From Nioella ostreopsis (GTDB lineage: Bacteria; Pseudomonadota; Alphaproteobacteria; Rhodobacterales; Rhodobacteraceae): a DNA stretch of 52,493 nt. The DNA lies in NCBI RefSeq assembly GCF_004000255.1, contig NZ_RCIQ01000024.1:1-52493 (forward strand), written 5' to 3'. The position numbers and the translations under genes were made by a program. Positions 1-6,867 of the stretch are shown piece after piece; within the stretch, counting starts at the first letter, position 1; the number at the start of each line of letters is the position of its first letter. Below the pieces are notes generated by a model, which saw only the letters and a program-made list of their open reading frames with translations, ran no database searches and was not told where the DNA came from.

Positions 1-171
1 ATCAAGGACAAGTTTTTCAACAAAATATGCTGAGAGCGGTCATTACCTCAGCCACACCAAACGGTGCATTGTCCGCATCGCCGACCTTCGTGACCGTTGC
101 CGTTTGACGCGCCCCGACCCCGTTCGATAGGGGTAGATCGAGGCTGGCGGCAACCGGTGAAGGGGCCCTTG

Positions 172-525
172 ATGATCTTCCACATAACCGTTCTGCTCGC
201 CTTCCAGCTGTTGGGCGAGGTCATCAGCCGCACCCTGCTGCCCGCCCTTCCGGGGCCGGTTCTGGGCTTGGTCCTGTTGCTGAGTGCCATGCTGGCCCTG
301 CCCCGTCTGGCAGAGGCGATCCGCCCGACTGCGAATGGTTTGCTGAGCCATCTGTCGCTGCTCTTCGTGCCGGCGGGTGTGGGCGTCGTCGGTCATCTCG
401 ATCTGATCGCCGATCACGGCGTGGCGCTGATTGCGGCGCTGGTCCTGTCCACCGTTCTGGCCATTGCCGTTGGGGCCCTGGTCTTCGTCTGCGTGGCCCG
501 CGTGCTGGGGCAAGCGGATGACTGA
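172..525 (+). CDS. lrgA: CidA/LrgA family inner-membrane protein
   Basis: A 117-residue, almost entirely hydrophobic protein with about four membrane segments and the family's PGPVLGL stretch near residue 26. CidA/LrgA proteins sit in the inner membrane with an LrgB-type partner. They have been described as holin/antiholin-like regulators of murein hydrolase export and, more recently, as carriers of small organic acids such as pyruvate. The ATG at 172 is preferred over an in-frame start at 97, because the extra 25 codons encode a hydrophilic Arg/Pro-rich stretch and GAAGGGG lies six bases before 172. The stop overlaps the lrgB start by 8 bases, so the two are co-translated. Nothing gene-like is visible in bases 1-171, which probably hold the promoter. 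Confidence 0.85.
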   Translation: MIFHITVLLAFQLLGEVISRTLLPALPGPVLGLVLLLSAMLALPRLAEAIRPTANGLLSHLSLLFVPAGVGVVGHLDLIADHGVALIAALVLSTVLAIAVGALVFVCVARVLGQADD

Positions 526-1231
526 CGTCTGGCAATTGTGGACCTACCTGTCCGAAGGCCCGCTGGTCTGGCTGACACTGACCCTGATGGCCTATTTGGC
601 GGCAGATCGCCTGTCACTGATGGCCAACCGCGCACCGCTGGCAAACCCGGTGTTGCTGGCGGTGATCATGCTGGCCGTCACGCTTTGGGCAACGGCAACG
701 CCCTACGAGACCTATTTCGAAGGCGCGCAGTTCGTGCACTTCCTGCTTGGCCCCGCCACCGTCGCGCTGGCGGTTCCCCTGCACGCCAATCTGGGCCGGG
801 TGCGCAGGGCGCTGATCCCGATGATGGCGGCGCTGCTGGCGGGATCGGCCACGGCGATCACGGTTGCGCTCGGGGTGGGATACGCTCTGGGGCTGGAATT
901 GGAGCCGCTCCTGTCCCTCGCCCCCAAATCCGCCACCGCGCCCGTCGCCATGGGCGTGTCGGAACGGATCGGCGGCGCCCCCGCGCTGACCGCTGTCATG
1001 GTTCTGCTGACCGGGGTCATCGGCGCCATCGTGGCAACGCCCCTGCTGAACCTCCTGCGCATCCGCGATTGGCGGGCGCGCGGCTTTGCCGTCGGGGTCG
1101 CCGCCCATGGCATCGGCACCGCCCGCGCCTTTCAGGTGAATGAGACCGCAGGCGCCTTTTCCGGCATCGGCATGGGGCTGAACGCGATCCTGACGGCGGT
1201 GCTCGCCCCCCTTGCCGCCAGCCTCTTTTGA
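518..1231 (+). CDS. lrgB: LrgB/CidB family membrane protein
   Basis: A 237-residue polytopic membrane protein, the normal size of LrgB. It carries the family signature around residues 125-150 (LAPKSATAPVAMGVSERIGG) and a C-terminal segment containing AAHGIGTARAF. It is the obligate partner of the CidA/LrgA protein upstream, whose last 8 bases it overlaps. The start at 518 gives a normal-length LrgB; an earlier in-frame start at 431 would run deep inside lrgA. Substrate or physiological role cannot be read from sequence; lysis control and organic-acid transport are the two proposals for the family. Confidence 0.9.
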   Translation: MTDVWQLWTYLSEGPLVWLTLTLMAYLAADRLSLMANRAPLANPVLLAVIMLAVTLWATATPYETYFEGAQFVHFLLGPATVALAVPLHANLGRVRRALIPMMAALLAGSATAITVALGVGYALGLELEPLLSLAPKSATAPVAMGVSERIGGAPALTAVMVLLTGVIGAIVATPLLNLLRIRDWRARGFAVGVAAHGIGTARAFQVNETAGAFSGIGMGLNAILTAVLAPLAASLF

Positions 1232-1258
1232 CCGATTGGCCACAATAATCGGTTTGAA
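1231..1258 (+). terminator. weak hairpin after lrgB
   Basis: ACCGATT (1231-1237) and AATCGGT (1247-1253) form a 7-bp stem with a 9-base loop immediately after the lrgB stop, followed by only two T residues. It may be a weak intrinsic terminator for the lrgAB pair; the short T tract makes this uncertain. Confidence 0.35.
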
Positions 1259-1364
1259 TCCGCTTGCGAATCAGTCCGCTGGTTGAGACAGCCCCCCTCG
1301 AATGCTATCTTGGCCATATCCCGGCGCCGGGGATCTTCGGCGTATTTTGAAGGAGGACCACGTC

Positions 1365-1769
1365 CTGACTGGACCTGTTCAAGCAGCCACCACCGGGGCT
1401 GCACCGGTGGCGCAGATGACGCGCCCGACCAAAGACCTGACGAGCGACACCCTGCTTGCCGAGGTTCTTGCATCCCTTGACGACGACAAAGCGGAAGAGA
1501 TCGTCCAGATCGACCTGCGCGGAAAGACCCAGATGGCCGATCATATGGTCATCGCCTCCGGTCGCTCCTCGCGCCAGGTGGCGGCAATCTCCGAGAAACT
1601 TGTCGCGCGGCTGAAAGAAACCTTCGGGCTGACCGCCCGGATGGAAGGCAAGGACACCGGCGATTGGGTGCTGATCGACACGGGCGATGTGATCGTCCAT
1701 GTCTTCCGCCCCGAAGTGCGGGAGTTCTACCAGCTTGAAAAGATGTGGCTGCCCGCCGGCAGCGTCTGA
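1365..1769 (+). CDS. rsfS: Ribosomal silencing factor RsfS (Iojap/DUF143)
   Basis: RsfS binds protein uL14 of the large ribosomal subunit and blocks subunit joining when nutrients are short. The family core is clear: a DKAEEIVQIDLRGKTQMADH segment, then RSSRQVAAISEKL, GDWVLIDTGDVIVHVF and the REFYQLEKMW end. The most convincing start is a CTG at 1365: AGGAGG lies at 1351-1356 with an 8-base spacing, whereas the first internal ATG (1416) has no comparable ribosome-binding site. This gives 134 residues with a short low-complexity Ala/Thr-rich N-terminus. rlmH follows after 6 bases; rsfS-rlmH is a widely conserved pair. Confidence 0.93.
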   Translation: MTGPVQAATTGAAPVAQMTRPTKDLTSDTLLAEVLASLDDDKAEEIVQIDLRGKTQMADHMVIASGRSSRQVAAISEKLVARLKETFGLTARMEGKDTGDWVLIDTGDVIVHVFRPEVREFYQLEKMWLPAGSV

Positions 1770-1775
1770 TCTTTC

Positions 1776-2246
1776 ATGCGGGTGACCTTATGCGTTGTGG
1801 GCCGGCTTCGGGCCGGGCCAGAGGCTGATCTCGTCTCCGACTACCTCACACGGTTCGACCGCACGGGCCGGGCGCTTGGCCTTGGCCCTGCGCGCGTGGT
1901 GGAGGTCGAGGACAGGAAGGGCGGCGGCAAACCGGCAGAGGCCGAGCTGCTGCGCAAGGCGATCCCCATGGGCGCGGTTGTCTGCGCATTGGATGAACGC
2001 GGGCGGGTGATGTCCTCGCCCGATTTCGCGGCGGCACTGGCCCGGCGCCGAGACCAGGGCGCGCAGGAGATGGCCTTCCTGATCGGAGGTGCCGACGGGC
2101 TGGACCCCGCGCTTGTGGATCAGGCCGACATGGTGCTGAGCTTCGGCCAGATGGTCTGGCCCCACATGCTCGCCCGCGTGATGCTCACCGAACAACTCTA
2201 CCGCGCCGCGTCGATCCTGGCGGGCAGTCCCTATCATCGGGTGTAA
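1776..2246 (+). CDS. rlmH: 23S rRNA (pseudouridine1915-N3)-methyltransferase RlmH
   Basis: A complete 156-residue SPOUT-class methyltransferase that methylates pseudouridine 1915 of 23S rRNA in assembled 70S ribosomes, using S-adenosylmethionine. Visible are the N-terminal strand MRVTLCVVGRL, the cofactor-loop segment FLIGGADG (about residues 103-110), the SFGQMVWPHMLAR helix and the conserved C-terminal end [10 protein letters not shown]. The gene is intact. Its last 116-190 bases recur twice downstream (2893-3004 and 5163-5353), as expected if its 3' end serves as an integration site that each insertion restores. In Staphylococcus the same gene (orfX) is the target of SCC elements, at the equivalent C-terminal Tyr-His codons. 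Confidence 0.97.
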   Translation: MRVTLCVVGRLRAGPEADLVSDYLTRFDRTGRALGLGPARVVEVEDRKGGGKPAEAELLRKAIPMGAVVCALDERGRVMSSPDFAAALARRRDQGAQEMAFLIGGADGLDPALVDQADMVLSFGQMVWPHMLARVMLTEQLYRAASILAGSPYHRV

Positions 2247-2250
2247 GCCG
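2135..2250 (+). repeat. rlmH 3'-end direct repeat, copy 1 (putative attB)
   Basis: The 116 bases at the end of intact rlmH align without gaps to 2893-3008. The last 58 bases (2193-2250, through the stop codon and four bases beyond) are identical between these two copies. A third copy lies at 5163-5353. The shared end contains CCCTATCATCGGGTGTAA, equivalent in position to the SCC attachment site of staphylococcal rlmH. Confidence 0.85.
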
Positions 2251-2458
2251 GTCCGGGACCAAGCGGCGCATCAACGGGCCGGATGCCATCGCAGGGGACC
2301 TGCACGCCTCGATCGCCTGTGGGGCGACCACCGCCGCCGACTACGTCATCGCCGTCGACCAGAGCACTATATTGCATTACCAGTCAATCCGAACCCGCTC
2401 ATGCGGGCTGATCAGAATCAACCAACAGCGGCAAGCATTGCAGTAGTGGACCGGATCA
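2247..2458. other. Gene-poor left end of the island
   Basis: The first ~110 bases after rlmH stay GC-rich. One frame, from about 2256 to 2446, is free of stops and reads KRRINGPDAIAGDLHAS near its start, which could be a decayed coding remnant of an earlier insertion. I cannot assign it to a family. From about 2360 the composition turns visibly more AT-rich up to the small gene at 2459. No start codon with a ribosome-binding site was found in this stretch. Confidence 0.4.
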
Positions 2459-2890
2459 TTGCCTGAGATAATTGATGAAGTCATAAAATACTCTACCGAC
2501 GAATTCGCTGCGTTCGACCTTAAGGACAGGCCGTTTCTTTCCGAGCAGGGCAACACTGTAACGCGTGGCTTCATCGCTGATTTCAGAATTGTTCCCCCGG
2601 GATGGGACCTCAACCTCAGAGATGTCGACTACCTCGACAAGAAAACCCGCAGATGGGTGAGAAGAAGGCAGCACGACATCTATTCGAGCAGTGATGAGTA
2701 CTTTTGTCAGGTTTTTTCCGACACAACGAGAAGCTCAGAGACGCATCTTGAAATCGGCGGGTATGGGTTCACGGTGTTTGTTGGACCCAAGATGGATGCG
2801 CCTTGGAGGTCCATTCAGTGGGCAGATGTCCTCGGCACCGACTGCTTCCATGGTGGCGTTCTCGGCGAGAAAGAACTTCCCGGTCGGTAG
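2459..2890 (+). CDS. Hypothetical protein, cargo of the first rlmH-delimited block
   Basis: A 143-residue soluble, charged protein without signal peptide or membrane segment. I do not recognise the family. It has a Trp-rich middle (PPGWDLN, RRWVRRR) and a C-terminal IGGYGFTVFVGPKMDAPW stretch. The proposed start is TTG at 2459; the ribosome-binding site is not convincing, so the true start may be elsewhere. GC content is visibly lower than in flanking genes, and codon choice (ATA, AGA, AAA) is unlike theirs, both consistent with recent transfer. The stop codon (2888-2890) lies three bases before the second rlmH 3'-end copy, which continues in the same frame, so the native C-terminus may have been altered at the junction. 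Confidence 0.5.
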   Translation: MPEIIDEVIKYSTDEFAAFDLKDRPFLSEQGNTVTRGFIADFRIVPPGWDLNLRDVDYLDKKTRRWVRRRQHDIYSSSDEYFCQVFSDTTRSSETHLEIGGYGFTVFVGPKMDAPWRSIQWADVLGTDCFHGGVLGEKELPGR

Positions 2891-2892
2891 AC

Positions 2893-3004
2893 GCTGAGCT
2901 TCGGCGCTATGGTCTGGCCCCATATGGTCGCCCGTGTAGCGCTATCCGTGCAACTCTACCGCGCCGCGTCGATCCTGGCGGGCAGTCCCTATCATCGGGT
3001 GTAA
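2893..3004 (+). pseudogene. Truncated rlmH copy 2 (C-terminal 36 codons)
   Basis: Encodes a 36-residue remnant of RlmH, beginning [11 protein letters not shown] and ending [10 protein letters not shown] followed by TAA, with no start codon of its own. Compared with the intact gene it has scattered substitutions in its first half (Gln to Ala, Leu to Val, Met to Ala, Thr-Glu to Ser-Val) but is identical over its last 58 bases including four bases past the stop. This gradient of identity towards the 3' end is what site-specific insertion or homologous exchange at the gene's end would leave. Confidence 0.8.
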
Positions 3005-3140
3005 GCCGCTCGTTCGGCAGCGCTTGATATCAGCCACACCCACAAAAAATTCTGGTCGAAACATCAGGCCCATCCAAATCGCATTGCCCAAGGGGCGGCC
3101 CGGGCGATGACGCGTGCCACATGGTCTGATCGCAGTGAAA

Positions 3141-3167
3141 CCGGGGCGCATGACTCACACGCCCCGG
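3141..3167 (-). terminator. Terminator of the OmpA-repeat gene
   Basis: CCGGGGCG (3141-3148) pairs perfectly with CGCCCCGG (3160-3167) around an 11-base loop. Read on the minus strand the stem is followed by TTTC. It lies 24 bases beyond the stop codon of the minus-strand gene 3191-4978. Confidence 0.55.
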
Positions 3168-3190
3168 CTCTTGTCACCAGACGCCCGATC

Positions 3191-4978
3191 TCAGCGCAGG
3201 AGGATTTCCACGCGCCGGTTCTCCGCCGCATTGGGCGATGACGGGTTGATCAGGCGGGTTTCGCCGTAGCCCACGGGCGTCAGCAAGGCGCGGTTGATGC
3301 CGTGGACATTGACCAGTTCCTCGATCACCGCCTGGGCCCGCCGGTTCGACAGGTCCAGATTGTAGCTCGCGGCCCCGGAGGCATCGGTATGGCCCTGCAC
3401 CTCGAAGGGACGTCCGGCGAGACCCGCGTCGAAGATCGCCTGGGCGAGACGTGCCACAAGGGCGCGGGCCTGCGGCGTGAGCGTTGCCGAGTCGAACTCG
3501 AAGTTGATCGGCAGGTTGGTCATGCCAGCGGTTTCCAACTGCCCCTGGATCACCTCGGCCGTCGCGTCGATATCGACCTGCTGCACCAGTTCCGCGGGGA
3601 TGGCCCGCCAGTACTGGCCGCTCACATCCTGACACATGTCCATGAAGGCCGCCCCGTTCAGGGTTGCGCCGTTGACCTGGTTGCCCTCAAGGCACTCGCC
3701 CGCGTTTTCACGGAACATCGTGGTCAGGCGGAAATAGCCGTCGCCCGCCGGAATGGCCCGCCAGTACTGGCCGCTCACATCCTGACAGGAGTCCATGAAG
3801 GCGGCACCGCTCATGGCTGCCCCATTGATCTGGTTGCCTTCCAGGCATTCATTGAACCCCTCGCGGAAGGCGGTGGTCAGACGGTAGTAGCCACCATCTG
3901 CGGGCACGGCGCGCCACAGCTGGCCGGTGACGTTCTGGCACCGATCCATGAAGGCCGGACCGCTCGCGGCCTGGTTTCCTTCAAGACATTCGGAGAAGCC
4001 TTCCCGGAACATCGTGGTCAGGCGGAAATACCCTTCGGGCAAGGCCATGAAGGGCGGCGCCACATTGACCGGCTCCCAGGTTTCCAGTTCCAGCACGCCA
4101 AGGCAGGTTGCGCCGTCATAGGTACCGACCCAGACGTCCAGACGGCCATTAAGAGCGTCAGAGGAAGCGAGGTTCAGAAGCGGCTGCAGGTTCCCGCGGC
4201 TGTCATCGTCGAAGTACCACTGGGTCGTGGGGGTGTTGACCAGCAATGTCGTATCGCACTGGCTTTCAACCTCGATCTCCAACCGCTGATAGCCTTCCAT
4301 GCCGGAGAGGTAGAACGAATAGTGCGGCACCGCGTAGGCATAGCCCAGGCCCCCGGACGGGCACGTGGCCAGGGGCGTCGGCCCGCCCGCATTCACGTTG
4401 TAACGCTGCGGCGTGTAGAGCTGCTGGCCGGTCAGCGAGACCTCCTGGCCGGTATAGGCATAGCTCGGGCAATTCGCCTGCGGTTGGGGTTGCGGCTGTG
4501 GCTGCGGAGCGGGGGCTTGCGCCAGCCAGGTCTCCATGTTTAGCGTCGCGTTGCAATAGGACCCGTCATAGGTGCCGACCCAGACATCCACCCGACCGTT
4601 GAGATTGGCCGCACCGCGGATCTCGATCCGCGGGTCGAGGTTGCCGTTTGAATCGTCATCGAACAGCCAGCTTGCATTGGCGGTGTTGATCAGCAGCACC
4701 GCATCGCACTGGCTGACGACATCGGCCACCAGATAGTACTGATCCATCCCCGAGAGGTAGAATGAGAAATCCGGCGCGGTCGTGACGTAGCCGGAATTGC
4801 TGAAGCCGCAGTTCTGCAGCGGGTTCTGACCGCCGGCGACGACGGAATAGCTCTGTGGGCTGTAGAGTTGCTGACCGGTCAGCGTATGGCTCGCCCCGGT
4901 CTGGTTGAACGTCGGACAGGCCGTGGCTGCCGCCGACATCGCAAATAGGCCGAACAAGGCCGTGGCTAAGAATTTCAA
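3191..4978 (-). CDS. Secreted repeat protein with C-terminal OmpA peptidoglycan-binding domain
   Basis: A 595-residue envelope protein. It starts at TTG 4978 (GGAGG seven bases upstream) and opens with a signal peptide ending MSAAATAC; the Cys could mark an atypical lipoprotein site. Next come two ~130-residue repeats, each with a TLTGQQLY or SLTGQQLY opening, a SQCD segment, an acidic FDDDS(N/R)GNL motif and VDVWVGTYDG, resembling Ca-binding pre-peptidase-type beta domains. They are joined by a Pro-Gln linker (PQPQPQPQ). Three ~45-residue units follow (YFRLTTMFRE...ECLEGNQ...WRA), reminiscent of ricin-type carbohydrate-binding repeats. The end is a canonical OmpA domain (NFEFDSATLTPQARALV, GHTDASGAASYN, LSNRRAQAV, NRRVEILLR). 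It probably binds peptidoglycan and exposes or anchors the repeat region. It is the sole gene of the second rlmH-delimited block. Confidence 0.8.
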   Translation of the reverse strand: MKFLATALFGLFAMSAAATACPTFNQTGASHTLTGQQLYSPQSYSVVAGGQNPLQNCGFSNSGYVTTAPDFSFYLSGMDQYYLVADVVSQCDAVLLINTANASWLFDDDSNGNLDPRIEIRGAANLNGRVDVWVGTYDGSYCNATLNMETWLAQAPAPQPQPQPQPQANCPSYAYTGQEVSLTGQQLYTPQRYNVNAGGPTPLATCPSGGLGYAYAVPHYSFYLSGMEGYQRLEIEVESQCDTTLLVNTPTTQWYFDDDSRGNLQPLLNLASSDALNGRLDVWVGTYDGATCLGVLELETWEPVNVAPPFMALPEGYFRLTTMFREGFSECLEGNQAASGPAFMDRCQNVTGQLWRAVPADGGYYRLTTAFREGFNECLEGNQINGAAMSGAAFMDSCQDVSGQYWRAIPAGDGYFRLTTMFRENAGECLEGNQVNGATLNGAAFMDMCQDVSGQYWRAIPAELVQQVDIDATAEVIQGQLETAGMTNLPINFEFDSATLTPQARALVARLAQAIFDAGLAGRPFEVQGHTDASGAASYNLDLSNRRAQAVIEELVNVHGINRALLTPVGYGETRLINPSSPNAAENRRVEILLR

Positions 4979-5162
4979 GGTAATTCCTCCAAACATTCTT
5001 ATTGTGCGGCTTGCCGCTTGGCCAAGACTTGCCGGTAAAGGCTTCCAGATCAAGCATTCTTGAGGTTCGAAGATGCAATCTGTTGCCCAAGAAGCCAAAA
5101 CCGGAACGAGACGGCCGTTCCTGCAGACTTTTGTTCGACAAGGAGTCAATTGACGTCCCGCC
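4979..5162. promoter_or_regulatory. Promoter region of the OmpA-repeat gene
   Basis: The 180 bases between the minus-strand TTG start and the third rlmH copy hold the gene's ribosome-binding site and, by position, its promoter. A small plus-strand frame starting at 5060 runs into the rlmH remnant and would make a 97-residue chimera, but it has no clear ribosome-binding site. Confidence 0.4.
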
Positions 5163-5353
5163 GGGAGCAGGGCGCGCAGGACATAGAGATTCTGGGCGGA
5201 GACGGGCTGGATCCCGCGCTTGTGGATCAGGCCGACATGGTGCTGAGCTTCGGCCAGATGGTCTGGCCCCACATGCTCGCCCGCGCAATGCTCACCGAAC
5301 AACTCTACCGCGCCGCGTCGATCCTGGCGGGCAGTCCCTATCATAGGGTGTGA
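5163..5353 (+). pseudogene. Truncated rlmH copy 3 (C-terminal ~63 codons)
   Basis: About 190 bases homologous to rlmH from the REQGAQ segment to the end. The reading frame is open and ends [13 protein letters not shown]. Relative to the intact gene it lacks the Ala of GGADG, replaces EMAFLI by DIEIL, has Ala-Met for Val-Met in the LARVML helix, and differs in the last codons (TATCATAGGGTGTGA). It is otherwise identical over long stretches, for example 45 bases from 5300. The differences suggest it came from another strain's rlmH rather than by simple duplication of the local gene. It marks the far end of the second cargo block. Confidence 0.8.
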
Positions 5354-5356
5354 GGC

Positions 5357-5383
5357 GCTTCGGAGGTAGTGATCCTCCGAAGC
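5357..5383. terminator. Hairpin at the right end of the third rlmH copy
   Basis: GCTTCGGAGG (5357-5366) pairs with CCTCCGAAGC (5374-5383) around a 7-base loop, starting three bases after the TGA of the rlmH remnant and lying just past the stop of the minus-strand Hint gene. There is no T tract on either strand, so it could be a terminator core or a recombination-end structure. Confidence 0.4.
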
Positions 5384-5392
5384 TCGTGTCAC

Positions 5393-6346
5393 TCACGCTG
5401 CGATTTCACCATTCAACAGCTTCCTGATCCGCTCCGGCACTTGGCGCGATGACATTGCCCTTGGGTAAGGCAATTCTTCCATCTCAGGCATCTCGCCGTA
5501 TAGGGATTCGAACTCCCCATAATTGTCGAAAACCCGACGCGAGACATTGTCGATAAACGTCTCTGCTTGTGCTCCGTTCGCAAGGATGATCTCGTGTTCC
5601 TCGGTCTCGATATGATAGACGATATAACTCTCGCCCATCTCGGACATCGGAACGCGGGTGATCGTCGTTCCGTTCACCAGTGCCCCGGCATGGCAAAGTA
5701 CCCCGTCGATCAACACGGCGTGATCGGCGGTGACCTTAAGATCTGTATGCGGCACGCCGTTCCCGAGCGCCCCCTCCCGCACACACACCGGCATCAGACG
5801 TTCCGCCGGATCAAACATTGGCAAAACGGTCTGCAGCAAAACGAACTTCACTGCGACCGTGCGGCCATCGGACGTCACGATGTCATCCCCGATCGCAAGC
5901 ATTTCCACCGCACGCTCGCCGGTGGGTGTCGCAATCGCAGTACCCGCAAGGAAACAAAGATGAGCCGGTGCTTCAGAATTGAATTCGCTCGTCGTAACGG
6001 TGGTGGCGACTGGCGCCGACAACGGAGTCACGCCATCACCAAATATGAAAAGATTGCCCGAAGAGATGAAGATCGGAAATGTATTGCCCTGCCAGGTCAG
6101 CGTGTAACCCGTGAACGTCTGTGACATGCTTCCGGCATCCCCCAAGGTACCGAAATAGTCGACATCATGGTCCATCAGACCGTCGTCATCGACATCGATA
6201 ATCCCGCCACTTCCAGGATTTTGATCGAAGAGCACGTTGATGTTAAAGCTTAGCGAACTGCCTGCATCGCCAAAGGCACCATTGTTGACGGTCACATCCG
6301 ATGGGTCGAGATAATATCGGTCCAAGTTTTGGTAGAAAGTTGGCAT
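5393..6346 (-). CDS. Hint-domain (Hedgehog/intein-type) protein
   Basis: A 317-residue protein. The N-terminal ~125 residues are low in charge and Asp/Gly-rich (IIDVDDDGLMDHDVDYFG), like secreted adhesin or RTX-associated domains. A Hint module then begins at CFLAGTAIATPTGERAVEML, with the nucleophilic Cys after the HL pair at about residue 131, followed by TSDGRTVAV, a LKVTADHAVLIDG block (the conserved TxxH) and YHIETEEHEIILANG. Hint modules cleave or rearrange their own N-terminal peptide bond; in Rhodobacterales such proteins are abundant and mostly uncharacterised. No signal peptide is seen, so type I secretion is a possibility. AAAGGA precedes the ATG. GC content is lower than in surrounding core genes. 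Confidence 0.8.
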   Translation of the reverse strand: MPTFYQNLDRYYLDPSDVTVNNGAFGDAGSSLSFNINVLFDQNPGSGGIIDVDDDGLMDHDVDYFGTLGDAGSMSQTFTGYTLTWQGNTFPIFISSGNLFIFGDGVTPLSAPVATTVTTSEFNSEAPAHLCFLAGTAIATPTGERAVEMLAIGDDIVTSDGRTVAVKFVLLQTVLPMFDPAERLMPVCVREGALGNGVPHTDLKVTADHAVLIDGVLCHAGALVNGTTITRVPMSEMGESYIVYHIETEEHEIILANGAQAETFIDNVSRRVFDNYGEFESLYGEMPEMEELPYPRAMSSRQVPERIRKLLNGEIAA

Positions 6347-6867
6347 CTATCGAAGTCCTTTCGCGACGTCGGGCGCAAGCCAGATGGGCCCTGACCGCAA
6401 TATGACCTACAACACACAGTCAGCAGCCATGCCGGATTTTCTATCGAGTACGGTAACTTAAACGGGATTGGGTCGATATTTCTCGTGTGAAATACCGTCC
6501 GCCATCAGTGTACCTCCCCCTGCGGGAAATCAAGTACTATGCTGATGCCTAAGGCCGTTTGCGTTACAAAAATGTCGACGCGGCGGACACAGCAAGCGGC
6601 GGACCCACGTTGCATTTTGGGCGTAAGCAAGAAAGCTGTGCACGCCCTCCCCCCTTTCACCCTCAACTCGTCGAGTTCATTTCTCTTCCGAGAATTTACT
6701 TTTCGGCCCACGTATCCACATTCAGGCTTGCGCCCTTCGCGATCTCCTCTGTGCGGAACGCCCTGATTCAACCTGAGGCCGCGCTCATGGGATACGAAAA
6801 AACCGCGCCGGAAGAACGGGCGCGGTTTATCTAGGATGCTGCCTTAAAAGGCCGCAAGACGGATCAC
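6347..6867. other. Gene-free stretch right of the Hint gene
   Basis: About 520 bases of relatively AT-rich, non-coding-looking DNA separate the Hint gene from ilvE. The left part should contain the minus-strand promoter of the Hint gene. Short frames exist on both strands but lack ribosome-binding sites and recognisable protein character. Apart from the ilvE terminator I see nothing else here. Confidence 0.5.
6797..6828 (-). terminator. ilvE terminator
   Basis: AAACCGCGCC (6800-6809) and GGCGCGGTTT (6819-6828) form a 10-bp GC-rich stem. On the minus strand the stem runs into TTTTTT, a classical intrinsic terminator, 40 bases after the ilvE stop. Confidence 0.85.

Noticed and set aside
2256-2446. 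Phage terminase remnant right after rlmH
   Set aside because: An open frame exists and its RRINGPDAIAG stretch loosely suggests a terminase tail, but the match is too short and vague to annotate.
4979-5392. N-terminal extension of the minus-strand OmpA-repeat frame up to 5392
   Set aside because: It would be antisense to the rlmH remnant and precede a clear signal peptide. TTG 4978 with GGAGG is the sensible start.
2247-6346. Autonomous mobile element with its own integrase
   Set aside because: All frames were read; none shows serine- or tyrosine-recombinase or transposase motifs, so only non-autonomous modules are claimed.
6505-6771. Small frame of 88 codons in the gene-free stretch
   Set aside because: It has no ribosome-binding site, no recognisable character, and overlapping frames on both strands are equally open.
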